Source: Zoogloea sp.
Lineage (GTDB): Bacteria; Pseudomonadota; Gammaproteobacteria; Burkholderiales; Rhodocyclaceae
DNA: 60,371 nt
NCBI GenBank assembly: GCA_009026175.1
Contig: WBTZ01000010.1
Coordinates: 1 to 60,371, forward strand
Direction: 5' to 3'
In this document: in pieces, positions 25,502-34,226 of the stretch
Layout of the letters: each line of letters opens with the position of its first letter
Numbering within the stretch: the stretch's first letter is position 1
The notes under the pieces: model-generated
What the model was told of the DNA's origin: nothing
What the model saw: the letters and a program-made list of their open reading frames with translations, nothing else
Database searches by the model: none
Position numbers and translations under genes: made by a program

Positions 25502-26143
25502 ATGCAAGCGCGCAGCCTCCTCAGACTCTTCACCGGCCTGATCGCCACCCTCCTGCTGCTGACCGGTTGCAGCAACTCCACCCTCAAGTCAGTGTGGAGG
25601 GATGACCAGGACAACGGCATCACCCCCCGCAAGCTCGTCGTCTTCGTCGCGGTGAAGGACGAAAACCTGCGCCGCATGGCCGAAAACCGGATTGTCCAGT
25701 CTCTTCCCGCCGGCTATGGGGCGACCGCCGCCCACACCCTCGAGGTGGCCCCCCAGCTCGAGTCCGCAACGGTACGCGCCCGTCTCACCGCTGGCGGCTA
25801 CGACGCCGCCCTGCTCGCCCGCCTGGTCTCCGTGGACAAATCCCAGACCGTCGTCCCGCCTCAGACCCAGTTTGGCCCCGATCTCATGTTCAGGCGCTTC
25901 GGCCCCCGCTACAGCAGCTTTTACACCTTCTATCCCTACGTCTACACCACCCCCGGCTACACCGTGGACAACACCACCGTCGTCGTCGAAACCCTGCTTT
26001 ACCGCCTGCCGGAAGGCAGGCCGGTGTGGACGGCCGTCAGCGAAACCCTCAATCCACGTTCGTCAGCCCAGGTCATCGAGGAGCTCATCAAACTGGTCGG
26101 CGGAAAACTGGGGGACGAAGGCCTCTTGCCGATCCGCCGATGA
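25502..26143 (+). CDS. Outer-membrane-type lipoprotein (DUF4136-like)
   Basis: The 213-residue product has a signal peptide with lipobox LTGC (Cys23), followed by a domain of about 190 residues starting SVWRDDQDNGITPRKLVVFVAVKDENLRRMAEN and containing an aromatic stretch RYSSFYTFYPYVYTTPGY. The pattern is like DUF4136-type lipoproteins of unknown function. The ATG at 25502 is preceded by a GGAG ribosome site. It follows dnaE2 by 57 bases and precedes the peroxidase operon by 248 bases. Confidence 0.65.
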   Translation: MQARSLLRLFTGLIATLLLLTGCSNSTLKSVWRDDQDNGITPRKLVVFVAVKDENLRRMAENRIVQSLPAGYGATAAHTLEVAPQLESATVRARLTAGGYDAALLARLVSVDKSQTVVPPQTQFGPDLMFRRFGPRYSSFYTFYPYVYTTPGYTVDNTTVVVETLLYRLPEGRPVWTAVSETLNPRSSAQVIEELIKLVGGKLGDEGLLPIRR

Positions 26144-26154
26144 ACGCAAGATTT

Positions 26155-26174
26155 CTGACAAAAACCTGACAAAA
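26155..26174. promoter_or_regulatory. 11-bp-phased direct repeat, OmpR/PhoB-type candidate site
   Basis: CTGACAAAA occurs twice, 11 bases apart (26155-26163 and 26166-26174). Repeats with this phasing are typical of OmpR-family response regulators, including pho boxes (CTGTCAT). The half-site differs from a pho box at two of seven bases, so the regulator is unknown. Confidence 0.4.
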
Positions 26175-26223
26175 CCCTTTCATTAAAATGGGTATTGCTC
26201 AATTCCTTAACCAGCCTTAACAT

Positions 26224-26242
26224 GCGAACCATTCTTATTTGC
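26224..26242. promoter_or_regulatory. Fur-box-like sequence upstream of the diheme peroxidase
   Basis: Read on the minus strand, GCAAATAAGAATGGTTCGC matches the 19-bp Fur consensus at 11 positions and the betaproteobacterial variant GCAAATGAGAAT better. It lies 150 bases before the start. Iron control is only suggested. Confidence 0.4.
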
Positions 26243-26391
26243 AAGTGGGTCGCATTTCCAGCCCCTTGCCTGCGCAAGCCAGCCAAGCCAGGCATCGACC
26301 AGCCCAGCCAGCCAGCGACGAGAAGCCACGACAACGCCTCGCGTTGTGACGTCGCCCGCGGACTCTTCCGCCGAACGCCTGGAGCCTTTCG

Positions 26392-27573
26392 ATGCACAGT
26401 CTTGCCCGTGCCACCTGTACCGCGCTGGTGCTCACCCTCACCGCCTGTGGAGGCGGAGGGGGTGGAGGATCAGGGACAGGGACCACCACCTCAACCCTGT
26501 CCGCAGCCGCCCAGATCGGTGAGAAGCTCTTCAACGAGCCGCTCCTGTCCAGTACCGGCAGCCAATCCTGTGCCAGCTGCCACGACAAGAGCAACCACCA
26601 TGCCGCGCCGGACACCCGCTCCGTCCCGGCAGGCGCCGACCCCGGCCACGAAGCCGGCCGCCAGGCCCCATCCCTGCAGTACCTGAAGTTCAACACCCCG
26701 TTCTTCTTCGACAAGGACGGCACGCCGACCGGCGGTTTCACCTGGGACGGCCGCGCCGCCAGCTTCGCCGAACAGGCCGCCGGCCCCCTGCTCAATCCCA
26801 ACGAGATGGCCAATCTCAGCGTCGAGGACGTGGTAGCCAAACTCAAGCGCTCCACCCACGCCGCCGAGTTCCGCCGGGTATTCGGGGACGACATCCTGGA
26901 GCGCCCCACCGAGGCCTTCACCCGCCTGCAGTACGCACTGCAGCAGTATCAGCAGGAAGATCCCGACTTCGCGCCCTTCAGCAGCAAGTTCGACCTCTGG
27001 CAGGCCGGCAAGGCCCAGCTCAGTGCTGCAGAACTGCGAGGCTGGTCCCTGTTCAACGACCCGAACAAGGGCAATTGCGCGGCCTGCCACGTCAGCAGCG
27101 GGGTCAACGGCAACCCGCCGCTGTTCACCGACAACACCTATGACGTGCTTGGCGTGCCCCGCAACCTGGAGATCGCCGCCAACGCCGACCCCGCCTACTA
27201 CGACCTGGGCCTGTGCGGACCGACCCGGACCGATCTGGCCTCGCGCAGCGATCTGTGCGGCGCCTTCCGGGTGCCCAGCCTGCGCAACGTGGCCAAGACC
27301 GCACCCTATTTCCACAACGGCGCCATCAAGACCCTGACCGACGCGGTGCGTTTCTACGTCCGCCGGGACACTCATCCGGAGGAGTGGTACCCCACCGACA
27401 GCAACGGCGTGGTGCAGAAGTTCAACGACCTGCCCGCCGCCTACCAGCGCAATGTGAATACCACCGAGGCGCCCTACAACCGCAGCCGGGGGGGCACACC
27501 GGCCCTCGACGAGACGGAGGTCGCCGACCTGGTGAGCTTCCTCGGCACGCTGACCGACGGCTACACCCCTTGA
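26392..27573 (+). CDS. Diheme cytochrome c peroxidase/MauG-family lipoprotein
   Basis: The 393-residue product has a lipobox LTAC (Cys19), a flexible glycine run, and two heme motifs, CASCH (60-64) and CAACH (229-233), spaced as in bacterial diheme peroxidases and MauG proteins. The segment FRVPSLRNVAKTAPYFHNGAIKTL is the conserved region near the C-terminal heme. It would be anchored to a membrane facing the periplasm and could reduce peroxide or oxidise a partner protein. It is the first gene of a plus-strand run; the porin starts 43 bases later. Confidence 0.85.
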   Translation: MHSLARATCTALVLTLTACGGGGGGGSGTGTTTSTLSAAAQIGEKLFNEPLLSSTGSQSCASCHDKSNHHAAPDTRSVPAGADPGHEAGRQAPSLQYLKFNTPFFFDKDGTPTGGFTWDGRAASFAEQAAGPLLNPNEMANLSVEDVVAKLKRSTHAAEFRRVFGDDILERPTEAFTRLQYALQQYQQEDPDFAPFSSKFDLWQAGKAQLSAAELRGWSLFNDPNKGNCAACHVSSGVNGNPPLFTDNTYDVLGVPRNLEIAANADPAYYDLGLCGPTRTDLASRSDLCGAFRVPSLRNVAKTAPYFHNGAIKTLTDAVRFYVRRDTHPEEWYPTDSNGVVQKFNDLPAAYQRNVNTTEAPYNRSRGGTPALDETEVADLVSFLGTLTDGYTP

Positions 27574-27616
27574 GCCTTCTCTCCTCCACCGAATTTCACC
27601 TTCCGGAGTCGCCCCA

Positions 27617-28999
27617 ATGAAGATCACCCCCCTCTGCCTGGCCTTGGCCGCCCTGTTCTCCACGGGCGGAGCCCATGCGGCCAGCGATGCCAAGCTACTG
27701 GCCCGTTTCGAAAAGCTGGCCGCCGAGCTCGAAGCCGTGAAGGCCGAGCTCAAGACGGTCAAAGCCCAGGTGGCCGCCCAGCCCGCCAGCCCGCCGGCAA
27801 CAAGCCTGCCGCAGACTCAGGCTGGCCCCGTCACGGCAGCGCAGGCGACCGCGCCGGCGCCAATCCTTCAGCCGGCAGCCACACCGACAGCCGCCAGCGA
27901 GCCCTACACCTCGCCGCTCTCGACCCAGGCCAACCCGACCAGCTTCTTCGGTTACGGCGAGATCAGCTACAACCGCCCCTTCCGCAACCAGAGCCAGACC
28001 CAGATCGATGTCCGTCGCGTGGTGCTGGGCGTCACTCATCAGGCCTCCGAGCGCACCCGCATCGTCACCGAGCTGGAGTTCGAGCACGCTGTCACCTCTG
28101 CGAGTGACTCCGGCGAAGCAGCCATCGAGCAGGTGTACGTCGAGCACCGCCTCAATGACAACGTCGGCCTCAAGGGCGGTCTCTTCCTGATTCCCCTGGG
28201 TTTCCTCAACCTCAAGCACGAGCCGCTCACCTACTACGGAGTGGAACGCAACTTCGTCGAAACGGCGATCATCCCCAGCACCTGGCGGGAAGTCGGCCTG
28301 TCGGCCTTTGGCGTCAGCGACGCAGGCCTGCGCTGGGACGTGGGCGTGACCAGCGGCTTCGATCTGAACAAGTGGGACCGCAGCAGCACCGAAGGCCAGG
28401 AGTCGCCCCTCGCTTCGATCCACCAGGAAGGCCAGTTCGCGCGCTCCAACAACATGTCGGCCTACGCGGCCCTGAGCTGGCGTGGCACCCCGGGCCTCGA
28501 TGTGGGCGCCGGCCTCTTCTCGGGCAAGGCCTCGCACAAGGTGAAGGACCCCTCCACCGCCAACGCCGGCCAGTACGCCAGCGGGGCCCGCGTTACCCTG
28601 TGGGACGCCCACGCCCGCTGGACCCCCGGCAACTGGGACCTCGCCGCCCTGTATGCGCGGGGTACCATTACCGATACGAACGAACTCAACGTGCAGCTTG
28701 CCGGCGGCACGCTGGTCCCCAAGACCTTCTTCGGCTGGTACACCCAGGCGGCCTACCGGATCTGGGAACACGGGGAATATCAGCTGAGCCCGTTTGCCCG
28801 CTACGAGGTCTTCAACACGGCTTCCGGCTATGCCGCACCGGCCTGGATCGGCGCCAGCCCGCTGCAGGACGAAAAAGTCCTGACGACCGGCGCCAATCTG
28901 AAAGTGGGCGAGAATGTGGTCCTGAAGGCCGACGTCCAGCGCTTCCAGGTCGATCGCAGCCGCGACCGCCTCAACCTGGGCATCGGCTACCAGTTCTAA
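27617..28999 (+). CDS. Outer-membrane porin (phosphate-selective porin O/P-like)
   Basis: The 460-residue product has a signal peptide, an N-terminal coiled-coil-like segment (ARFEKLAAELEAVKAELKTVKAQ), a Pro/Ala-rich linker and a beta-barrel that ends GIGYQF with the terminal Phe. Segments FFGYGEISYNRPF and WTPGNWDLAALYARGT fit the OprP/OprO-like porin family. The substrate in this context need not be phosphate. A CCGGAG ribosome site precedes the ATG. It lies between the peroxidase and the FMN-binding protein in the same direction. Confidence 0.8.
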   Translation: MKITPLCLALAALFSTGGAHAASDAKLLARFEKLAAELEAVKAELKTVKAQVAAQPASPPATSLPQTQAGPVTAAQATAPAPILQPAATPTAASEPYTSPLSTQANPTSFFGYGEISYNRPFRNQSQTQIDVRRVVLGVTHQASERTRIVTELEFEHAVTSASDSGEAAIEQVYVEHRLNDNVGLKGGLFLIPLGFLNLKHEPLTYYGVERNFVETAIIPSTWREVGLSAFGVSDAGLRWDVGVTSGFDLNKWDRSSTEGQESPLASIHQEGQFARSNNMSAYAALSWRGTPGLDVGAGLFSGKASHKVKDPSTANAGQYASGARVTLWDAHARWTPGNWDLAALYARGTITDTNELNVQLAGGTLVPKTFFGWYTQAAYRIWEHGEYQLSPFARYEVFNTASGYAAPAWIGASPLQDEKVLTTGANLKVGENVVLKADVQRFQVDRSRDRLNLGIGYQF

Positions 29000-29036
29000 G
29001 GAAGCGGATGCCCCGGTACTACCCGGCTCTGTCACT

Positions 29037-29064
29037 GCCCGGCGGCCCTGGTGGCCGGCCGGGC
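29037..29064 (+). terminator. Strong hairpin between the porin and FMN-binding genes
   Basis: GCCCGGC and GCCGGGC form an outer stem with an inner GGCC/GGCC stem, followed by CCTTTCAGTTTT. It may stop or attenuate transcription within the gene run, so downstream redox genes could be expressed at a lower level than the porin. Confidence 0.5.
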
Positions 29065-29090
29065 CTTTCAGTTTTCTGGATCGTCACACC

Positions 29091-29663
29091 ATGAACAACA
29101 CCGCAAAGGCCTGGACCACCACCCCCCTCGTCGCCCTGGTCAGCGCAGGCCTGCCCGCCTTGTGTCCACCCACCGTGCAGGCAGCGCCTTCCATGAGCCC
29201 TGAGCAGGCCGCCCATGCAGCTTTCCCCGAAGCGGACCGCTTCGACACGCGCAGCCTGCGCTTGAGCAGCGAGCAGCTGCATAACCTGGATGCCGTTGCG
29301 CCCGTGCGCCAGCGGGGCGAAGTCAGGCTGATCGATGCCTGGGCCGGCACACGCCTGATCGGCACGCTGTACATCGACGACGTGATCGGCAAGGTGGAAT
29401 GGGTCACCTATGCACTGGCCCTGGCTGCCGACGGCAGCGTCCGGAGCCTGGAGATCCTGGAGTATCGCGAGACCCATGGCTTCGAGGTGCGCACCCCGAG
29501 TTGGCGCAAGCAGTTCTCTGGACGCCGCGTGGACACGCCATTCCGTTTCGGAGAAGACATCAAGAACATCAGCGGCGCGACCCTGTCCTGTGCCCACCTC
29601 ACCGCCGGTGTGCAGCGCCTGATGGCCCTGCACACCCAACTGGCGAAAACAGCGGCAAGATGA
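29091..29663 (+). CDS. Periplasmic FMN-binding domain protein
   Basis: The 190-residue product has a signal peptide (to about VQAAP) and an FMN-binding domain like that of RnfG/NqrC. The flavinylation motif NISGATLS is near residues 161-168; in this motif ApbE attaches FMN by a phosphoester to a Thr or Ser, and here the likely residue is the Ser after Leu. The ApbE gene follows with an ATGA overlap, supporting covalent flavin loading. It is likely an electron carrier linked to the small membrane protein encoded two genes on. Confidence 0.8.
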   Translation: MNNTAKAWTTTPLVALVSAGLPALCPPTVQAAPSMSPEQAAHAAFPEADRFDTRSLRLSSEQLHNLDAVAPVRQRGEVRLIDAWAGTRLIGTLYIDDVIGKVEWVTYALALAADGSVRSLEILEYRETHGFEVRTPSWRKQFSGRRVDTPFRFGEDIKNISGATLSCAHLTAGVQRLMALHTQLAKTAAR

Positions 29664-30592
29664 AGGGTGTTCCCGTCCGGCGCATGCGCCCCCTGCTCGG
29701 CACCTACGTGCAGGTGGAAGTCATCGCCGAAGGGGCGGCAAGCGCTGAACGGGCAATGGAGGCGGCCTTCCTGCGCATCGAGGCCGTGCATCGGGCGATG
29801 AGCTTCCACACCCCGGACAGCGAGCTCAGCCAGCTCAACCGGGAAGCCCATCGCCAGCCCGTCGCGGTGGGCTCCGACACCCTGGCCGTGCTGCGCCGTG
29901 CGCTATACCTGTCCCGGGTTTCCGATGGCCGGTTCGACCCCTGCATTGCGCCCCATCTGGTGCGCGCCGCCCTGCTGCCGGCCCCTGCCTCCCCGCCTGA
30001 AGAAACGGGGCGCTGGTCATGTGTCCATCTCGACGAGGACAGACGGACAGTCCGCTTTTCCCAGGCACTCTGGCTTGATCTGGGGGGGCTCGCCAAGGGC
30101 TATGCGGTCGATGCCGCCATCGAGGCCATCGCCGGCCACCCGGTCGAGCGCGCCCTGGTCAATGCCGGCGGAGACATGCGCGCCTTCCGCCGGACACCAG
30201 GCCAGCCGGGGTTTCCCGTATCACTGAGGAACCCCGCCGATCCACGGGAAACACTGCCCCTCGGCCAGCTTGAACACGGCGCCCTTGCCACCTCGGGGGA
30301 AGCCCTGCTCGGACGCCCGGGCAGCGATGCGGGCCTGTCCCCCCTGGTGGACCCGACAAACGGCCTCCGCCCCGCCCAGGCGCGCAGCATCACGGTGGCA
30401 GCGCCAGAATGCTGGCTTGCCGACGGGTTGACGAAAATCGTGGGCCTGCTCGGCCCGGACAGTCAGCCCATCCTGGATGATCACGGCTGCCACGCCGCCA
30501 TCATCGACCCCTCAGGGCACCTGCATGCCAGCCCTGGCTTCTGGCAGGCCGTCAATCGCTCCCACCCCCCAGGAGACCATTCCGATGCATGA
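29660..30592 (+). CDS. apbE: FAD:protein FMN transferase
   Basis: The 310-residue ApbE-family enzyme transfers FMN from FAD onto a Ser or Thr of a target protein. Visible motifs are MRPLLGTYVQVEV at the N-terminus, DLGGLAKGYAVDAA, ALVNAGGDMRA, LATSGEA and PLVDPTNGL. No signal peptide is obvious, unlike many periplasmic ApbE proteins, which is odd because its apparent target is exported; loading before Tat export or an N-terminus missed by annotation are possible. The start overlaps the FMN-binding gene stop; the next gene overlaps its stop. Confidence 0.88.
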   Translation: MKGVPVRRMRPLLGTYVQVEVIAEGAASAERAMEAAFLRIEAVHRAMSFHTPDSELSQLNREAHRQPVAVGSDTLAVLRRALYLSRVSDGRFDPCIAPHLVRAALLPAPASPPEETGRWSCVHLDEDRRTVRFSQALWLDLGGLAKGYAVDAAIEAIAGHPVERALVNAGGDMRAFRRTPGQPGFPVSLRNPADPRETLPLGQLEHGALATSGEALLGRPGSDAGLSPLVDPTNGLRPAQARSITVAAPECWLADGLTKIVGLLGPDSQPILDDHGCHAAIIDPSGHLHASPGFWQAVNRSHPPGDHSDA

Positions 30593-31052
30593 AGCTCTGC
30601 ACCACCGGCCGCGCAAGGCGGTGCGCCCCGGACGACGCCAGCGGCTCGCCATCTACTGGAGCAGCGCCCTGCTGCTGGCCAGTGGCCTGGCATGGCTGAT
30701 CGCCCACTACCTGCTGCCCCTGCCCGAGTTCGCCGCGCGCCATCCCCTGGAAACCTGGGCCATGCGCCTGCACGGTGCGGCCACCCTGTTCGGGCTCGCG
30801 GTATTCGGTAGCCTGTGGAGCAACCATGTGCTCCCCGCCTGGAAACAGGGCCGCCACAGATCGCACGGTGCTGCCCTGGCCCTGTTCTGGCTGCTCCTGA
30901 TCCTGACCGGCTACGGGCTCTACTACCTCTCCGACGAAGAGGTTCGGGCTCTTGCAAGCACCGGCCATATTGCACTCGGCACCGTCCTGCCCCTGGGCCT
31001 CGCCGTGCATGTAAGCCAAGCCCGCCGACAGAAGCACGCCGACCTGGCCTGA
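30585..31052 (+). CDS. Small four-helix membrane protein, probable b-heme (DUF4405-like)
   Basis: The 155-residue protein has four hydrophobic segments (about residues 20-45, 58-80, 95-118 and 125-147) with histidines at suitable places (RLHGAA, SNHVLP, RSHGAA, TGHIALG, AVHVSQ), suggesting one or two b-type hemes. The ATG at 30585 follows an AGGAG site and overlaps the ApbE gene by eight bases. In flavinylation loci such a protein can pass electrons from the quinone pool to the periplasmic FMN domain. That role is inferred. Its stop is only four bases from the convergent binding-protein stop. Confidence 0.65.
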   Translation: MHEALHHRPRKAVRPGRRQRLAIYWSSALLLASGLAWLIAHYLLPLPEFAARHPLETWAMRLHGAATLFGLAVFGSLWSNHVLPAWKQGRHRSHGAALALFWLLLILTGYGLYYLSDEEVRALASTGHIALGTVLPLGLAVHVSQARRQKHADLA

Positions 31053-31056
31053 GCGT

Positions 31057-33213
31057 TCAGCCCGCTTCGGAACGCTCCCTCCGGCGGTAGTGGACCACCG
31101 CCGGCGCGACCAGTATGGCCCCTGCCATCGCCACCAGGAACAGCGGCCACAGGACCGGACTGTTCCATTCGGCCCGCATGCGCTCCCGCTGGGCCACATC
31201 GATGCGCTGGTACTTGAGCGTATTGCGGATGATCTTGCCCGGCTTGCGGTTGAACAACCAGCCGTGCTGCAGGGTGTAGGCCTTCTCGTAGAAGCCCCAG
31301 ACCCACGGAGCATCGTGCTGGAGGATGGCCAGCATGCGCGTGATGATGGCCTGGCGCTCCGGGCTGTCGGGCATGGCCTTCATCTGCTCGAAGAGCCGGT
31401 CGTATTCGGCATTCTGGTAGTTGGCCGCGTTCTCCCCCTGGCTCTTGACCTTGCCCTGGGGACCGTAGAGCAGGAAGAGGAAATTCTCCGGATCGGGATA
31501 ATCCGCGTTCCACCCCCAATAGAACAGCTGGGCATTGCCCTTGCGGATCTTGTCCTGGAAACGGTTGTAGTCGGTCGCCCGCACCACCAACTGGACATCA
31601 AGCTTGCGAAGTTGCTTGGACAACCAGTCGAGTGTCGACTTGTCCCCCATGCCGCTCCCCGTGGTGTCCAGGTTCACCACCAGGGGCTCACCCGTCTTGC
31701 TGTCCCGGCCGCCCGGGTAGCCAGCCTCGGCGAGCAGGCGCCGGGCCTCTTCAACCGATTTGCGCAGGGGCTTGCCATCAACCCAGTCGTAGACCTGCGG
31801 GTTGATCCCCGCCTCCCCGCTCTGATGACCAAAGATGCCCGGCGGGATCGGATGCATGGCCGGTACTCCCCGGCCGTTCTGGAACACCGAGATGAACTCC
31901 TCCTGATCGATCGCCACAGACAGGGCCAACCTCAGCTTGCGCGCCCGCTCGCTGCTGCCGCCCACCACCGGATCGAGCATGTTGAAGCCCATGTACATCA
32001 CCGTGGGGGCAACGGATGTATTCAGCCGGATCCCCTTCGCCGTCATCTCGTCACTCAGGGCCACATCTCCCTGCCCGCCCATCTGCACGGCTTGATCGAA
32101 ATTGTCGGACGACACGCCGGAAGCATCGTAATAACCCTGCAGAAACTTGTTCCAGTAGGGGATGCTCTCCTTCTCCCGCGTAAACACCACCTTGTCGATG
32201 AAGGGCAATGGCTTGCCGCAATCTGCCAGCAGACCGGCCCCCCGGTCTTCCGCCTCGCCCTCGCAGGGATAGGCTTCCCCGTGGAAGTTGGGATTGCGGA
32301 CGAGCGTCATGCGGGCGTTGGGGTTGTTCTCCTGCAGCATGTAGGGCCCCGTGCCTACCGGCCACCCGTCCAGGGTCAGATTCCGCTCGGCCATTCCCGG
32401 CTGTGCAAAGAAACGGTCCGCCTCATGGGGAACCGGCGCAAAGAAAGGCATCGCCAGCCAGTACGGGAACTGGGGATAGGCGCCCTTGAGATGAATCCGG
32501 TAGGTGTAGCGATCGACCAGTTCCACCCCTTCCATTGAATGCTTGCGCAGGTCGATCCAGGCCTGACCGCCGCGGGCCTTCTCGTCCTCCTGCAAACGCT
32601 GGTGCAGGGCCTTGAGCCCGACGATGTAGTCTCCCATCAGTTCCAGCACGGGCGAATGCAGGCGCGGGTGGGCCAGGCGCTTCACCTGGTAGACATAATC
32701 TTCGGCCGTCAGCTCACGCGTCCCGGTCTGCGGGAAATCCGCCAGCGTCCGCTTGTCCTCGAGGTCACGAGCCTGCAGGTCGAGATACAGCGGCTTGCCG
32801 TCGCTGCCCAGCGCAAAGGCCGGGTGCGGCTGATAACGGATGCCCGGCCTGATCCGGATCTCGTACTCACTGCGAGCGACCATGGCCGGGTCAGAGCCTT
32901 CGGGCAGGAGCCGGCCCTCCTTGTCGTACTGGCGCAGCAGCGGCATGCCCGCCACCGTGCCCGGGGCCAGCTGGAAAGGCCGCTTCAGGTAGTGGTACTG
33001 GAGCGGCGGCTCATAGATCTGGTACAGGAAGGTGGCCTCGTCCTCGCTGTAGGACTGGACCGGATCCAGGTGCTTGGGGCGCTGGGTGAAAGCCGAGTAC
33101 AGGATGCTCCCGCCACGCTCCGCAGCCGGATAAGGGTCGTTCCAGACCTGTCCGCAACCGGCCAGCACACCGGCCACCGCCATCAAAGAAAGAAATCGGA
33201 GTGTCACACGCAT
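31057..33213 (-). CDS. Oligopeptide-type ABC substrate-binding lipoprotein with C-terminal membrane helix
   Basis: The 718-residue product has a lipobox LAGC (Cys20) and the family 5 binding fold (for example [23 protein letters not shown], and [16 protein letters not shown]). It is about 150 residues longer than a typical DppA/OppA and ends with a clear membrane helix ([21 protein letters not shown]) and basic tail, so it may be held in the inner membrane at both ends. No permease or ATPase genes adjoin it. Start ATG at 33213; longer frames precede the lipobox. It is divergent from fabI. Confidence 0.82.
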   Translation of the reverse strand: MRVTLRFLSLMAVAGVLAGCGQVWNDPYPAAERGGSILYSAFTQRPKHLDPVQSYSEDEATFLYQIYEPPLQYHYLKRPFQLAPGTVAGMPLLRQYDKEGRLLPEGSDPAMVARSEYEIRIRPGIRYQPHPAFALGSDGKPLYLDLQARDLEDKRTLADFPQTGTRELTAEDYVYQVKRLAHPRLHSPVLELMGDYIVGLKALHQRLQEDEKARGGQAWIDLRKHSMEGVELVDRYTYRIHLKGAYPQFPYWLAMPFFAPVPHEADRFFAQPGMAERNLTLDGWPVGTGPYMLQENNPNARMTLVRNPNFHGEAYPCEGEAEDRGAGLLADCGKPLPFIDKVVFTREKESIPYWNKFLQGYYDASGVSSDNFDQAVQMGGQGDVALSDEMTAKGIRLNTSVAPTVMYMGFNMLDPVVGGSSERARKLRLALSVAIDQEEFISVFQNGRGVPAMHPIPPGIFGHQSGEAGINPQVYDWVDGKPLRKSVEEARRLLAEAGYPGGRDSKTGEPLVVNLDTTGSGMGDKSTLDWLSKQLRKLDVQLVVRATDYNRFQDKIRKGNAQLFYWGWNADYPDPENFLFLLYGPQGKVKSQGENAANYQNAEYDRLFEQMKAMPDSPERQAIITRMLAILQHDAPWVWGFYEKAYTLQHGWLFNRKPGKIIRNTLKYQRIDVAQRERMRAEWNSPVLWPLFLVAMAGAILVAPAVVHYRRRERSEAG

Positions 33214-33273
33214 GTTCCGCAGTCTACCGGATGTGCCTGGATCCGCGGCAGCGCACGCCAGGGAAGCATCCGT

Positions 33274-33279
33274 TATAAT
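33274..33279 (+). promoter_or_regulatory. -10 element of the fabI promoter
   Basis: TATAAT is a perfect -10 hexamer 28 bases before the fabI ATG. The -35 region (about 33251-33256) is poor. Confidence 0.6.
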
Positions 33280-33307
33280 CGAGGGGTTATTCACAGGAGA
33301 CACCTTG

Positions 33308-34099
33308 ATGGGCTTTCTCGCCGGCAAACGCATTCTCATCACCGGATTGCTGTCCAACCGCTCGATCTCCTACGGGATCGCCAAAGCCATGCACAGGGAA
33401 GGCGCAGAACTCGCCTTCACCTACCAGAACGAACGTTTCCAGGAGCGTGTCGCCAAAATGGCGGCCGAATTCGGTAGCAGCCTGGTATACACCTGTGATG
33501 TGCAGGACGACGAACAGATCAACCGCCTGTTCGAACAACTGGGCAAGGAATGGGACGGCCTGGACGGCCTCGTCCACTCCATCGCCTTTGCACCCAGCGA
33601 AGCGCTCGAAGGCGATTTTCTGGACTCCGCCAGCCGCGAGGCCTTCCGGATCTCCCAGGAAGTCAGTGCCTACAGCTTCCCGGCCCTGGCCAAGGCAGCC
33701 CGCCCGATGATGAAAGGCCGCAATGGCTCCCTGCTGACCCTGTCCTACCTGGGTGCGGTCCGTACCATGCCCAACTACAACATCATGGGCCTGGCCAAGG
33801 CGAGCCTCGAGGCCGCCGTACGTTACATGGCGGTCAGCGTCGGTCCTGAAGGCACCCGCGTCAACGCCATCTCCGCCGGCCCGATCAAGACCCTGGCAGC
33901 TTCGGGCATTGGCAGCTTCGGCAAGCTCCTGGCCTTCAACGAACGCAATGCCCCGCTGCGCCGCAACGTCACCATCGACGAAGTCGGCAATGCCGCAGCA
34001 TTCCTGTGCTCCGACCTGGCCAGTGGCATCACCGGCGAGATCATGTATGTGGACGGGGGCTTCAACACCACCGCACTGGGCAACCCGGATCAGGGCTGA
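33308..34099 (+). CDS. fabI: Enoyl-[acyl-carrier-protein] reductase (NADH)
   Basis: The 263-residue SDR enzyme reduces enoyl-ACP in the last step of each fatty-acid elongation cycle. The start [27 protein letters not shown] is the FabI nucleotide-binding signature; the catalytic Tyr and Lys are in [10 protein letters not shown], and [13 protein letters not shown] is the substrate loop targeted by triclosan-type inhibitors. An AGGAG site precedes the ATG at 33308. It is followed by a strong terminator and lies convergent with ppiD, as in other betaproteobacteria. Confidence 0.97.
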   Translation: MGFLAGKRILITGLLSNRSISYGIAKAMHREGAELAFTYQNERFQERVAKMAAEFGSSLVYTCDVQDDEQINRLFEQLGKEWDGLDGLVHSIAFAPSEALEGDFLDSASREAFRISQEVSAYSFPALAKAARPMMKGRNGSLLTLSYLGAVRTMPNYNIMGLAKASLEAAVRYMAVSVGPEGTRVNAISAGPIKTLAASGIGSFGKLLAFNERNAPLRRNVTIDEVGNAAAFLCSDLASGITGEIMYVDGGFNTTALGNPDQG

Positions 34100-34114
34100 C
34101 CCCAGGAAACCCAT

Positions 34115-34146
34115 AAAAAAACCCGGCTCTGGCCGGGTTTTTTTTT
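34115..34146. terminator. Bidirectional terminator between fabI and ppiD
   Basis: CCCGGC and GCCGGG with a four-base loop are flanked by an A-run and a T-run (A on the left, T on the right), giving intrinsic termination in both directions. Confidence 0.9.
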
Positions 34147-34160
34147 CGTCCTTGCTTCCT

Positions 34161-34196
34161 GCGCTCTCTGCGGATCGAGGCATCCGCAGAGAGCGC
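34161..34196. repeat. 15-bp perfect inverted repeat
   Basis: GCGCTCTCTGCGGAT (34161-34175) is repeated inverted at 34182-34196 with a six-base loop. It sits between the terminator and the ppiD stop. It could be a second terminator stem (weak T-tract, TTTG) or a dispersed repeat. Confidence 0.75.
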
Positions 34197-34226
34197 TTTG
34201 TCCGGCTGGCGTAGCCGCGGAAGACC

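Noticed and set aside
26155-26174. A definite PhoB box
   Set aside because: The phasing matches, but each half differs from CTGTCAT at two of seven positions, so only an OmpR-family site in general is suggested.
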